Below, piece by piece: positions 11,064 through 21,900 of a DNA stretch of 64,000 nucleotides. The first letter of the stretch is position 1, and every line of letters starts with the position of its first letter. The notes beneath the pieces were generated by a model. It saw only the letters and a program-made list of their open reading frames with translations. It searched no databases and was not told the origin of the DNA. The DNA comes from Fistularia commersonii (Eukaryota > Chordata > Actinopteri > Syngnathiformes > Fistulariidae). The translations under genes and the position numbers were made by a program. The DNA is taken from the NCBI GenBank assembly GCA_037954325.1, contig JBBMNZ010000015.1, forward strand, positions 16,025,001 through 16,089,000, in the 5' to 3' direction.

Positions 11064-11705
11064 ATGAATTGTTCAACATTAAGGAGTAGTTACATTTATT
11101 TGACATTGCATTAGGTTACATTTAAACATTAAAAGACAAAGTACGACGGCAGCAGCGAAAGCTAGTTTTGTAGCAGAGCAACTAATAAACTTTTTATTTT
11201 TTTTTACATCTACACAAATGCATATCGATGGCTGGAATGCAAAACCTCCTATCTGCAAATTTTTCGATTTTGAGTTTTTGCATTGAATGGTGAGAAATGG
11301 GATGGCTCCACATTTTTAGTCTATTCGCAAGATAATCCCGCCCTTTCTTTTGACATAAATGTCACATGACAAAACTCCTATGTGCACAATGAAGCAGAAA
11401 AAATAAGTAAAAAAAACGCTTATCTGCATTGTCAGTTGTAGAAATACATGCTATGTAGTTTTAAATATAACATAAAAATGTAGTCTGTGAACAATAGAAT
11501 ATTCTTGAATATCTTGAACAAAGACCACACTATAATCAAATGAAAAGTTTTTTTTTTTTATTCCTGAAAAATGTGTTTTTTTTTCAGATACGAGGTTTTC
11601 CATTCCAGCCATCAATATGTAATTTTGAATTTAAACAAATCCTAAATTCAGAGTTATTTAACCTTAAGGAGTAGTTGCATTTATTTTACATTTAGTACCA
11701 TTTAT
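11059..11705. mobile_element. Degraded hAT-associated repeat, split by a MITE
   Basis: The block around AAGGAGTAGTTACATTTATTTGACAT (at about 11080) recurs as AAGGAGTAGTTGCATTTATTTTACAT at about 11670. These two direct copies lie on either side of the MITE at 11221-11619. They fit either a duplicated segment of the neighbouring hAT relic or an internal repeat of it. Boundaries are unclear. Confidence 0.4.
11221..11619. mobile_element. 399-bp MITE with about 35-bp terminal inverted repeats
   Basis: The left end reads CATATCGATGGCTGGAATGC and continues with AAAACCTCCTATCTG. The right end, reverse-complemented, reads CATATTGATGGCTGGAATGG and continues with AAAACCTCGTATCTG. That gives about 35 bp of inverted repeat with three or four mismatches. 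The interior has no coding capacity. No clear target duplication is visible, so the superfamily remains open. It sits within the hAT-associated repeat above. Confidence 0.7.
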
Positions 11706-12299
11706 ACTGTTAGCATTACATGCGGCTCTTTGACGGCAACCGTAATGCTGATGTCACCCTCATGTCGAAAATGAGTTTGGCATCCCCGTCCGGGGGGGGG
11801 GGGGGGGTAACACTGTTTATCCATGGCGTTGCAGGGTGTGTTGAGCTGAAAGTGAGTTTGCATGGGGGGTGGTGGGGAGGGGGACGCAAAATGTGGATCA
11901 TTGGGGGTCCCCCCCAGGGGCCACAAAGACAATGATGCAAGTCTCTGCAACTGGATATCCACGTATACAATGCATTCATTGCTCCATGAGTCATTTTAGA
12001 ATGACAGTTAATCGGTTTTCGCATAAACACACACCCATTCTGTGTTTCCGCATCGTCCCCGCTGAAAGCTGCCCGCTGGTGTAATCGAATTCCCCGCGAT
12101 GCGGTTTTGATGAAGGGAACGCTTAGCGGCTAACAGTCAAAAGGTGACTCGCAGCCTAATTTTCACTCGCGTAAAAGGCATCTTTCAATTTTTCCCCAAA
12201 TGCAATGGAGATGAAATCAACTTTAAATGTTGAATAAAGTCGGTGTTTAAAAAAAAAAAAAAAAAACGCAGGCAAATGTCAGCGTTTATCTCAAAGCTG
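11706..12299. other. Non-coding spacer with G-runs
   Basis: Holds a run of 16 G (11792-11807), further G/C-rich patches up to 11930, and an A-run (12249-12266). The words TGCGGCTCTTTGACGGCAAC at 11720 resemble the subterminal part of the GGTCGGCAAC-type hAT termini seen at 51.9 kb, so a degraded hAT end is possible. No gene is supported. Confidence 0.4.
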
Positions 12300-13110
12300 C
12301 AATCTCACCACTGAGGTGTAAATTATGTTGGCAACGGGACGACTGCTCATGCAAATGTGTCTTACATGTGAAAGGCCCTTGATCTCGCCGGCTGCGGTGC
12401 GGCATGTATACAAATCAGGGGATGGAATTGACTCGCGCAGTCACGGGATACAAACAAACCCTACACACCACCTCCAAATGTCACGATTTCTCCGAGCGCG
12501 AGCCCAGCCGGCGCTTGATGCAAAGCGAAACGCAATATTACATGTGCCGGGAGACGGCGCGGCCAACGAGACCTGACATATCCAGAGCTACAATGCCGCA
12601 ATAAGGAGTGATTGGCCGGAGCGGCGGCGTGCTGAATAAAAAATCCGGGGTCGGACACGGCGAGTAAACACGCGGCTCTTGACATTTATAGAAATGCATT
12701 GGATGGCGGTTTGCCTCGAGTGGCGCATACTAAGATGGGAGCTCCGCGGAGGTTTGCAGATACTCCCTTTCCCGTGCAAAGGGAGCAGCGCCGAGCCGGG
12801 CGGCTCTTAAACACCCCTGATATTTCTTTCATCTTTTATGCATGTACATGTTTAATGTAATTGCAGAAACTGATTAATTGAGCGTCGCGTCGTGATTGAA
12901 TAAAACATGACGAGGCCCCTCCGCTAAATGCATTTCCGCTCGCCTGTGACTGATGCCGCTACTTTAGTGCCTTCGTCAAACATTTGGCATAGCTGTCGGA
13001 GGAATCAAGCACTCCATGAATTTAGACTAATTATCCACATTAGGTGCTGAATTACAATGACGGCCCATCAGTGCACGCTGGCGCTGTGCGGCGCGCCGGC
13101 AGCTGAGCCA
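12300..13110. promoter_or_regulatory. Candidate conserved non-coding cluster 1
   Basis: A long unique block without simple repeats that carries many homeodomain words (GATTAATTGA near 12873, ACTAATTATCC near 13028, GAATTACAATGA near 13049), E-boxes (CATGTG at 12366) and the segment GTGCACGCTGGCGCTGTGCG (13071-13090). Frames are closed, so the density of such words is not explained by coding. Texture and gene-desert setting suggest developmental enhancers, but conservation is not tested here. Confidence 0.35.
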
Positions 13111-13189
13111 TAGATCATACAAGTATGTCCTCTCCACACATAATGGCCTGCTTTTACACACCGATTTGGGTTATTCCTTTGCATGTGAA

Positions 13190-13244
13190 ACACACACACA
13201 CACACACACACACGTGTACGCACTTTCGCCTTTTTTTTTTTTTT
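13190..13244. repeat. (CA)12 followed by a T-run
   Basis: CA dinucleotides at 13190-13213, then a run of about 15 T at 13231-13244. Confidence 0.8.
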
Positions 13245-13269
13245 CTATTTCCGTGGCATTCCTGCATTT

Positions 13270-13600
13270 TGTCCCTTGTGCAGAGAACAATCCCGCCATA
13301 AAGGGTGTAATTAATTCAAAATGATCCCGCCGTCGCCGACGCTCCCTTTTTCTCGTTTCGAGACCCCCGTCGCTTGAGTTTAAACATAATGGATGGAGGC
13401 GGGGCTCGTAATGGCGGGGACATCTGCGCCGAGAGGACGACCGGCTGATGAACGTTCATTTTATTAATCACCGCCGATCCGTTGGGACGGAGGCCGGAGC
13501 AAAGCGTGGGCCAAACAGGTCTCCAGGTCAGGAATAAGCAAAGGAGTGAAATGTTCCTTTTTAACAGAATTGTTGATTAAACCGGCTCCCTGCGATTTGT
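13270..13600. promoter_or_regulatory. Candidate conserved non-coding cluster 2
   Basis: Unique block with AACAATCC and GTAATTAATTC near its left side, TTTATTAATCACC near 13460 and AATAAGCAAAGGAG near 13530. These are SOX/TCF-like and homeodomain-like words in a non-coding context. The call is compositional only. Confidence 0.3.
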
Positions 13601-13686
13601 ATTTTGGTTGAGTTTATGGGTTGACATTGTCAGTCTGCATTTTCTCATCTGTTTAGATTTCTTTGCAATAATATTCTCATTATTTA

Positions 13687-14104
13687 CCGTCATTTCCGGA
13701 GTATGACATGCTACTTTTTTCACGCGCTTTGAACACTGCGGCGTAGACAACAATGCGGCTAATTTATTTATTTTTTTAGCGTGCAGGAGAAGATTTTGAA
13801 GCGGGGATACGATTTGGATGGATGGACTTTTCCTTGCGTTATTTATTATTCATCTTTTTCATCAGCCGTCTTACAGGCACTGTTTGGAAAAAAAAGCATT
13901 TCCAGGACATGTTTGTGGATGTTACAGATACATATCTAATTAAAAGTTAAACAAAAAAAACGTTTCTGTGTAAATATCTCATAGTACAATGTTGACACAT
14001 GGGGATTATAGACAAGTGCAGCCTATATATATGTATGCATTCTCAATTTATTTGTAGCCGGTGCGGCTTATATTCAGGTGCGCCCAATAGTCGGGAAATT
14101 ACGG
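13687..14104. mobile_element. Pogo-like MITE with TA target (copy 1)
   Basis: The left terminus is TA|CCGTCATTTCCGGAGTATGA. The right terminus, reverse-complemented, is CCGTAATTTCCCGACTATTG, followed outside by CA where TA is expected (one mutation). The interior keeps GCGGCTAATTTATTT at the left and GTGCGGCTTATATTCAGGTG at the right, as in the copies at 14.3 and 51.7 kb. Link to the pogo/Tigger group is inferred from the related element at 62.9 kb, which still encodes a DDE fragment. Confidence 0.65.
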
Positions 14105-14304
14105 CACAAACATTCACAAGTCAGACAGACGTAAAAACATTCACACTGTCGTACAGAGACGAACACACTTCTCACTTAGACGTAATTTAAACCCATTCGC
14201 CTTTTCATTCCTGTCATTTAACCATTCACAGGTCACTCCAGTGAACTTCTCAAATGATTTTGGACTCTGGAAGGAACTACAAGGAGTTCCTGCATGAACT
14301 TTAT

Positions 14305-14794
14305 ACTTTTATACAGAAACTGTTTGGAAAGAAGCATTTCCAATACATTTTTATGGATGTATTTAATTAAAAGTGGATAAAAATCTTTCTTTGTAAATAT
14401 CTCGTGCGGCTTGTACATATTTGTACACATATATTCATTTAGTCATTTTTATGTATTTTTTTTATATTATATTTATATTTTTTATAATTGTTTGGATAAA
14501 TTAAGTTAACTTGTAGAGCACCGAACAAAGAACTGTCCAATCATGGAGGTCAAAACACAAAATAAAACATGTTTATGACTTTACATTCGCTTTTATGATC
14601 CATAATTATCATTCGTACATTATTTGTTATTTATCAAGTACATTTTTCACGTGAGCTGGAAAGAATTAATAGCGTTTCAATTCATTTTAATGGGAAAACA
14701 TAATCTGATATACAAGCAAATTGAGTTATTTAGTTATTTTTAGCTGCTGTGGCTTATATTCAGTTGCACTCAATAACCTGGAAAATACAGACTT
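14305..14794. mobile_element. Pogo-like MITE, truncated (copy 2)
   Basis: Shares the interior CTGTTTGGAAA...GCATTTCCA block and the terminal GTGGCTTATATTCAGTTGCA...CCTGGAAAATACAG with the element just upstream. The left terminus is missing. Two adjacent diverged copies suggest either an ancient tandem duplication or independent insertions. Confidence 0.5.
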
Positions 14795-15479
14795 GTTTTT
14801 TTTTTTTTTTTTTTTGCAATATTGCAAAAGTGCGTTGTGCAGGGAAACCTGTTCCCAGACTGCGCACGTGACAATAAAACACTGAATGTGGGATCTTGAA
14901 TGAGAAAACGACTCCTTTGCATTATTGTCGTCGTCGTCGCCGCCCCACGTTATTTTAACCGCTGCTCTCCTGCGAACAAGGAGCCGCGCCGGGTGTCAGA
15001 ATTCAAACTTCAATCGTGGCGAAGACGGAGCGAGAGCTTTGGAAATGTTGTCTGGGATTGTTACTCTCATCTTACTTTAGTGACGGAGCTCCAAAGCGGC
15101 ATTTTGTTCTTTTACCCTTTGACGAAAAAAGGCTCCCGGTGGAAGCGGCGTCCCAGACGGCGCCGGGTGTTAAGCTAACATCAGTCGTCCGCCGTACTCG
15201 AAGTCAGACGAACACGGGTTACAACCTTCGATTTAAAACGCGACTTAAATCACAAAACAAAGCTTTTGCTTTGTCTTTAATTACGACTCCGCCTAAAATG
15301 GCGCCGCTCTGCTGCCAGAGGTGGGCGATCTCATTCCAAAGAATAGGATCGAAGCTGAATTGCGCGTTCGTTGGGGGCGGGAATAACGACGGCGCGGGAG
15401 AAACGCACCATCGTTGCATCTGAGTACTTCCAATTACAAGCTAGGAAGGGTCGGGCGCGGCTGGAAGGCTGGTCCCGCT
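14795..15479. other. Non-coding spacer
   Basis: Begins with a run of about 21 T (14795-14815) and continues as unique GC-moderate DNA. Short chance open frames only. Confidence 0.45.
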
Positions 15480-15700
15480 TTGCGCACGTGCGACTCAAAC
15501 GGACATGCCATTAAAAGCGCGTAATTGCACGATAATATCATTTGAGTATGGAGAACGGAAAGCGGCTTAACAACCTTCTGCAACAGAAGCTCCATTGTGT
15601 GCGTTCAAGCAATTTCACAATGGGGGTGACGATCACTTATCATCATTACAGTCAGCGTCCGGGCCTAAATTGATTGAATACTTTATTACGACGCTTTGTT
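15480..15700. promoter_or_regulatory. Candidate enhancer with inverted SOX pair
   Basis: Contains CCATTGTG at 15592-15599 and its exact inverse, CACAATGG, at 15616-15623, 16 bp apart, each being a canonical SOX core (ACAATGG/CCATTGT). Flanks carry GTAATTGCACGATAATATCA and CACTTATCATCATTACAG with homeodomain and GATA-like words. No coding potential. Confidence 0.35.
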
Positions 15701-15919
15701 AGAAATATAAGAGCGGGATCGACTCCGGAGGAGGAGCCTTTGTATCAACCTCGTCCTTTCTGTCTACAGACCATGTGGAGGTCAAACCTGTAGGTCCTGC
15801 AACCTACAAAGAACCGGATTTCCAGGCACGCGGCTTCTCGACCTCTGCTGATGGATTCGCCGCTGACCTTGGGAAGATTCAGGGGAAATGCTTGTTTTGT
15901 TTTGTTTTTTTTCCAGGTA

Positions 15920-15920
<1 letters not shown>

Positions 15921-15957
<37 letters not shown>

Positions 15958-15965
15958 AAAAAAAA
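15921..15965. repeat. (AC)16 followed by A13
   Basis: Perfect AC array at 15921-15952 followed directly by an A-run to 15965. Confidence 0.9.
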
Positions 15966-18229
15966 GCCATTCATTAGGAGCGTCCATGATGAGTAGGGGA
16001 ATCTGCGCGGTCCCATAAGACGAGCTCTCGGCCAGCGCCGACACAATGCGCTCCATTTATCGCTTTTATGCGTTCGGAACGACTTTGTTTTGTCGGGAAA
16101 TGTCATAAACTGTAAGCGGGGGCGGTGTCACCGCGAAGAAGAGTCACCGAACACCCCCCCGCCACCCCGTGATGATTTATTCCAGGGACGACGAACCGGC
16201 GAGATGAGCGAGCAATGTTGTGTTTGGCGAAATCCCGGCGCTCCGGGAGATGTGAAATACATCAGCGCAGCGGCCGCAAATGGAAATTCACGGTGTAAAG
16301 AGAGGCTCCGAAACAGAATAGCCTCACATCTCCAAAAACAATGCCGCTCTTGTTTCGGAGGCTGAAGACAAACAGGATTCTTTTGTGTGAAGGATAGACT
16401 GTTCTGCCGGCTAAAAATGGCCGCGGTCAACATCTGTCACCAGAAAAAAACTCCCTTCCTGTGCGTAAATCACCGTCGCTAATGGCGTGTAAAACAGCGA
16501 TGGGGGGCCCCGATATCGACGGGGGCCACTCGAGGGGTAATTTTGCAGATTTGCAATCAGCCGTGAAAAAAGCCGAGGGCGGACGAATTCCAAAATCGTT
16601 ATTTTGAGAGCGAGAATCAGGAAAAGTTCAGTCGGATACGGGTAGATTTCCCCGTGAACGACTGATTTTAAAATAGATAAATCACAAACCGAGAGGACGG
16701 GATACAGGGAGTTATTGTTCGGACGTCGGCCGCAGGGCCGTCACGATTTGTTTGCACAACGTCTCCTTCGCCGGATTCATCTTTTCTTTTTATTTGCTTT
16801 GCGCTCTGAGAAGAAGAGCCGAACCTCTGCGGCAGATTTTTGCACCGACCGTATAAACGTGACAGCTTACGGGCGACACAAAGGCTCGGGTTATTTCCTT
16901 CGACTGGCACAGTCAAGATGTTTCACACAGACAAAAGAAAATCAGATTTTTTGGGGGGGAAATATACAAAACGCGTTCCGCTAAACGCATCTCTGCGATT
17001 ATTTAACGATAACCCATGACTGGATTAATTTCTCAGCACAGATTCTTATTGCTAAAATGACGGTTTTATGTTTTCCAGATTATTGAATACTATCTTTCAC
17101 TGTCCCCAGTAAAAGCGAGTTAATTCATTTTTTTATTGTTTGTTTGTTTTTTTTCTTTTACTTTTTACACTTTGGAAATGTTTTTTTTTTTTTCTTATTG
17201 TTTTTGTATTTTGTGTTTAAGTAAGGTGCATTAAATGAATTATAAATTATTTTATTTATTATTTAAATAATGATTTATTATGATGAAAATTAATTAATAA
17301 GAAATAAATGAATGCATTAATTTATCCTTTTTTTTTAATTCATTCAGTCAATGGGCAACATACAGAAACCTGACTATTCGCATTCGTCTCCACAAATGCC
17401 CGACCAATTCAGGAATCTCCAGCGAACGTCCCTCGGAACGTGTCAAACGTACCGAAAACCCGAGCAGACCCCGAAGTCATTGGAGTAACGTTGAAATAAC
17501 AACATGTTTTGGAGGCTTTGGAAGGTGGTCGTCTTTTAGAAGATCTAAAAGGGCTCCCAGATCACGCACTTTATGTGGTAATGACATATCATTTCGTCGG
17601 ACATTGCAGAAACCGCGATGTCTCTTCGTGAGCCGTCTGACGAACTAGAAATAATAACCAGCAAAAGCGTTTTCACAGAAACTTCTTTAGTCGTGCATAT
17701 TTCCTTGTCAACCCGCCGAAATTGGATTTAAACCCGGCGCGCGAATGTCACAGGCGCGCTGACGACAAAGACGCGAACGTGGGGGGGGAAAAGGAAAACA
17801 TCTTTTAAAACGCGGCGCTCGGCAGAAGGACGATCAAACCAAGAGACGGCAACCTTCCCTCCTGGATGAACCGCAGGGTAAATATGTTTCCTCGCCACGC
17901 CGCCGTTACCTTGTTACCCATGATGGACGCGGACACCTCCTGGTCTTACGCCGCCCCCTATTTGTTCACGGCGTGCAGTTGATAGCGAGCCAGCGCTTCC
18001 ATACGGCCCCCCCGTCGCCTCCCCTTTTTAAAATATTGCCTCTCGGCCGGCCCAACCTTGAGCCGCGGATGCACCCGCTCCGAGCTCCTCGCCAATAATG
18101 CCTCCCTCCGACCGTGATGGAACGCTTCCAACGACCTCATCGCAGGGAGGCGTTTGTAAAGATGGCGTCCCCGCACGTGCACGGTGCACGTATCCCTGTA
18201 TGTTGACGCGGCGGAGCGTGGATAATAAC
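15966..18229. other. Non-coding DNA with AT-rich core
   Basis: GC-moderate unique sequence, then an AT-rich stretch (17130-17345) with T-runs and repeated ATTTATTA/TAATAA words, then GC-rich DNA again from 17690. No exon, RNA gene or transposon terminus was recognised. The part from 16200 to 16420 has an enhancer-like unique texture but no clear motif cluster. Confidence 0.45.
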
Positions 18230-18480
18230 TCATCAGGGCCGGAGCTTGTAATGCTAGCGGCCGGTAGCGACAAGCTCCACCTGCGCGGCTCCTTTAAGAG
18301 GCGCCGTCCCACCGACTGCATCATAGATTAATTGATTACGAGGGCGGCGCCGGAGGATGACAATATATCTCTTTATTGATCGGCCTTTCAATGAGATTGG
18401 CTGTAACTCGGCTTCCCCGTGGGAAGGGGAGGGGAGAAAATGGGACGAGGTAGAAGGTAAAGTAAGGATGCTATTAAGGA
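18230..18480. promoter_or_regulatory. Candidate conserved non-coding element
   Basis: Carries CATAGATTAATTGATTACG (about 18321-18339) with overlapping homeodomain cores, TTTATTGATCGGCC (about 18372) and CAATGAGATTGGCTG (about 18389), which includes an inverted CCAAT box. Several CpGs and closed frames fit regulatory DNA. Confidence 0.35.
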
Positions 18481-18569
18481 GCAACTAATTTCCAGCGCCC
18501 CCCAGCGTCCTCCAAATACAAATATATCATTTCACCCCCTCCTTCCCCTTCACCCCATCGTCTTTCTCT

Positions 18570-18587
18570 CATTTTTTTTTTTTTTTC
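18570..18587. repeat. T-run in a pyrimidine-rich patch
   Basis: About 16 T (18571-18586) between C/T-rich flanks (18500-18660). Confidence 0.7.
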
Positions 18588-18859
18588 CGTCTTTGCGGTT
18601 TTTCATAATGAGGGCCCCCCTATTAATTTTGGTGCTGCGAAGCGAGACGCGCCCCCTCCCTCGTCCTTCCCCCTCCGAGGCTCTCTGCAAATCTACAAAT
18701 TGATACGGGGTATAAGGAGACCGAGGTTGTCGGGGCGTCTCCCGTCTGTTTGCCGCCACACATGACGGTTTTGGGGGGCGGCAAATATGGGTGTCAAAGA
18801 GCACATTAACCTCTCGTCCTTCTGCCGGGGTTTCACCGTTCACCAGGCTTCACATGCCC

Positions 18860-19140
18860 GACACGCGGTGTAATGAGCGGGAATTAGCTTTGGCACGCAC
18901 ACGCAGCGGGCTTTATGGATCTCCTGGCGAGGCCGGCGGCTGAAATGCCAATAACGGTAATGGGTTATGAAAGGAATATAAAATGGGTGATAAAAATGCA
19001 AAAATGGTTATTTTGGGCGCCTGTCAAAATGTTGCTCTTTACGACGCGGCTGACTTTTCTCTTTTTGCGAGACAATGCGGACGTGTGGGGTTTATCAATG
19101 AGTTTTCATTTGGGATGAGAAACATGATGGCCGGTAATGA
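18860..19140. promoter_or_regulatory. Candidate conserved non-coding element
   Basis: Unique block with GTAATGAGCGGGAATTAGC, AAATGCCAATAACGGTAATG, GGTGATAAAAATGC, and TTTATCAATGAGTTTTCATT. It has no repeats and no plausible exon structure although one frame is open for about 67 codons (18915-19118). Enhancer-like by texture only. Confidence 0.3.
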
Positions 19141-19219
19141 TGTCTGAATTCTACGGTTCTCATGGTGAACGACTTGAAATACACGTTTTTTTTTTTTTTA
19201 AACTGAATTTTTTTCGAGT

Positions 19220-19800
19220 TTTACTCTACTGACAGGTAGATATACCACATATAATGAGATGGCATGAAATAATAATAGAAACATCAGGGGTGAGAAAAAA
19301 AAAAAGGGTGGTGAAAAAAAATTATAAAGAAAAAAAATGAAAAAAAAAAATAATCATAAAAAAAAACACTCCACATAGCTCATCTAAAAGGATATGAAAT
19401 TATAAAGGAAAAAAATGAATAAAATAAAAAAAGAAAAAGAAGTAAAAAATCAGCTTCAAATTGGTAATCTAAAAGAATATGATATAATAAAGAAAAAAAA
19501 ATAAATAAAAGTAAAAAAAAAAATCCACTCCACATTGGTATTCTAAATGGACATGAATTTATAAAAAAAGAAAAAGGCGCCAAATTTTTGATCTAGAAGG
19601 ATATGAAATTATATAAAAAAAAAAATGGCTCCAAATTTTTAATTTAAAAAGACATGAAATTATCAAGGAAAAAATAAAAAACTAAAAAAAAAAAAAAAAC
19701 CTCCATTCCACATAAAAGGATATGAAATTATAAAGGAAAAAAAAAAAACAGGATGAAAAAAAAAATCCATTCCACCTCGGTAATCTAAAAGGATATGATG
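19220..19800. repeat. Degenerate A-rich minisatellite, about 8 units
   Basis: The motif AGGATATGAAATTATA or a close variant recurs at about 19262, 19389, 19474, 19548, 19599, 19650, 19717 and 19790, separated by A-rich spacers and by CCACTCCACATTGGTA-like segments. Unit length varies from about 50 to 90 bp (wider at the first gap). One strand is almost purely A/G, so it resembles a decayed satellite or an expanded A-tail array. Confidence 0.7.
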
Positions 19801-20127
19801 CTTAAGTCTGGTGCCGGTCCAAAACTTTTTGAGTCTAACCTTATTGTATTAGTAAAGAAATGGCAGGAGCCCATCGTTTAGTAAAAATAAGCTTCTTAAG
19901 TCTTCATAAATACGTAATTTGCTCCATCTGGTAAATGTCCCATACTTTTTGGATCCATATATTATGATGTAGAGGGATCCAGTTTTAACTACCTTATAGT
20001 TATGGCTTTAAATGCTGCTGTGAACAACATATTTAGGAGGTATTTTTCATCCTTTCTGTCTGGACGTTTACGGTGTTAGCCAGATTGTTGGCTAACAGAA
20101 AAAGAAATGTGGCTTTTTGTTTCACTC

Positions 20128-20128
<1 letters not shown>

Positions 20129-20166
<38 letters not shown>
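20129..20166. repeat. (GT)19 microsatellite
   Basis: Uninterrupted GT array. Confidence 0.9.
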
Positions 20167-20168
<2 letters not shown>

Positions 20169-21419
20169 CCATCAGGATAATTGAAAGGGAGGTTTGTTTT
20201 CTCACTCCTGCACATCCTGTCAATTAAATGGCCGATGACGTCTCGCTAACAGGGAAAGCTGTGCATCCACCCATTATAACCTCATCTGTTCCTGATTTTT
20301 AATGGGCCCCCTGTTTGAGCGGCGCTCCGCCCCTCCGGCCCCGAAAAACACCGAAAACCCCAGATGCCGACAGAGAAGGTAATCGTGGAATCCGAAAAAG
20401 ATCGGGCTATAAATTGATCGGGGATCTTAGAAACGAATATGATGAGTGACGTTCCAGTGAAGGATCGCCGTAGGTTTATTCAAATTACAGATGGATAGAA
20501 AAGTCCACGGAAGGAAGATTGCAGGTATTCAAACACCCGTAGTGCGGATTGTGAGAAGTGTAACATTACCGCCGCTCCGACGCACCCTCAACCAAGGTCT
20601 TTAGCCGTGAAGATGATGGCAGGCCGCGGAAAAATAACCATATCTCTGTTGTTATTCCCATCTCTAAGTTTGCGCTCCTCCAAGTCGTTTTTTTTTTTTT
20701 TTTTTTTTTTTCTAAAGACGAGAATCAGAAAATGAACCCGCTGTATGTGTTTTTTTTTTTTTTTTTTTTTTTTTTCAGAAATCCTAGCAATTTATAGCTC
20801 CCCGCCTTGGAAAGTACCAACGAGGGTTCAGAAGTCATTCCTCGTGTGATGATGTATTCATTGCCTTCCAGAAGCTACGGGATATTTGTTTGTGGAAATA
20901 CGGTTTTCGCGACGACGCCTGAACGGGAACGCGCGCCGTTCGCCGTTCCCATCCTGGCAGAAGATGTCCATCTTCTTCGAAACAGCCTTGGTCTCAGGCT
21001 CCAAGTGGTGTCAGGACAGAGGGTCAGGAGCACACAAGCGGCCGCCACGCCGTACTGCTCTGTAATTTAGCCGCCGCCGCCGCCGCCGCCGCCGCCCCCA
21101 CCGCGCTCCCATCCGTTCCTCTCCTCGGAGATGAAATGACTCTTCCAATTTTCCAAGTGTGCGCCGGGGGCTCCGGGGGAGGAGGGCTGGTGGCGGCAAT
21201 TACTGCCCTCTCCTTGCAACTCGCGCACACACACACACACACGCTCACACACACTTTTCCGACAGGGCTGCGAGTGAGAGAGAGCGCCGGACAAAATTGT
21301 CTCTGCTCCGCAGACAAGCTCCTCCGGCGCCATTCCTGCTTTCACCTGCCGTTCACGGGCGGCGCCGGCCTTTCATACATGCCATTAGGCCTCGTGATAG
21401 GAGCCATTGAAGCTTAGCC
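20167..21419. other. Non-coding DNA with T-runs and a GCC repeat
   Basis: Two long T-runs (20687-20711, 20751-20775), a (GCC)n tract at about 21071-21095 and a short CA array (21227-21242, 21246-21255). The part at 20220-20300 has an enhancer-like unique texture (CCATTATAACCTCATCTG). No exon is supported. Confidence 0.45.
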
Positions 21420-21900
21420 GTTAGCCGCGCCGCCCGAAATGCATTATTTTCGGGCGCGAATATCGGAATGCCTCGGCCGTCACGCGTCGCCATCCAAAAT
21501 ATTTCCATACGGAAGGCGACGTCGGGGGAGCTCGCCCCGGCTTGTCGACGGCTGACGAAATTCAAAAAAAAAAAAAAAAAAAAAGCGAGATGGAAATTGG
21601 AAAGATGGCCGCCTGATGCAATTTGACTTTTCATCCCGTCATTGCATGATATCCCCTTCCGAAGGGGCAATTATCACGCACGCGACGTAAAATGCCAAAA
21701 GCTTCCAGCCTCCTGCATGGAATCTGATTCTCTTATTACCTCGGATGCATTTGATGCAAAATTGGCCCATTATATTTCCAGGACGGCGGCTGTTGTTCGG
21801 TAAATTGGAAAGTGTGGGGGGGAGTAATTACAGCGTGAATACACAGAGTCGGCTCATTTAGTCATAGAACAGATCTAATAAAGGACAGGAACCTGCAGAG
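21420..21900. promoter_or_regulatory. Candidate conserved non-coding element
   Basis: Includes GAAATGCATTATTTTCGGGC, TCATTGCATGATATCCCC, GGATGCATTTGATGCAAAAT and GGAGTAATTACAGCGTGAAT. Octamer-like and homeodomain words recur, and the block is unique apart from one A-run (21564-21584). Confidence 0.35.

Noticed and set aside
21011..21410. Poly-Ala/poly-Arg frames over the GCC repeat, possible transcription-factor exon
   Set aside because: Homopolymer amino-acid runs derive from (GCC)n in several frames at once; no conserved domain adjoins them.
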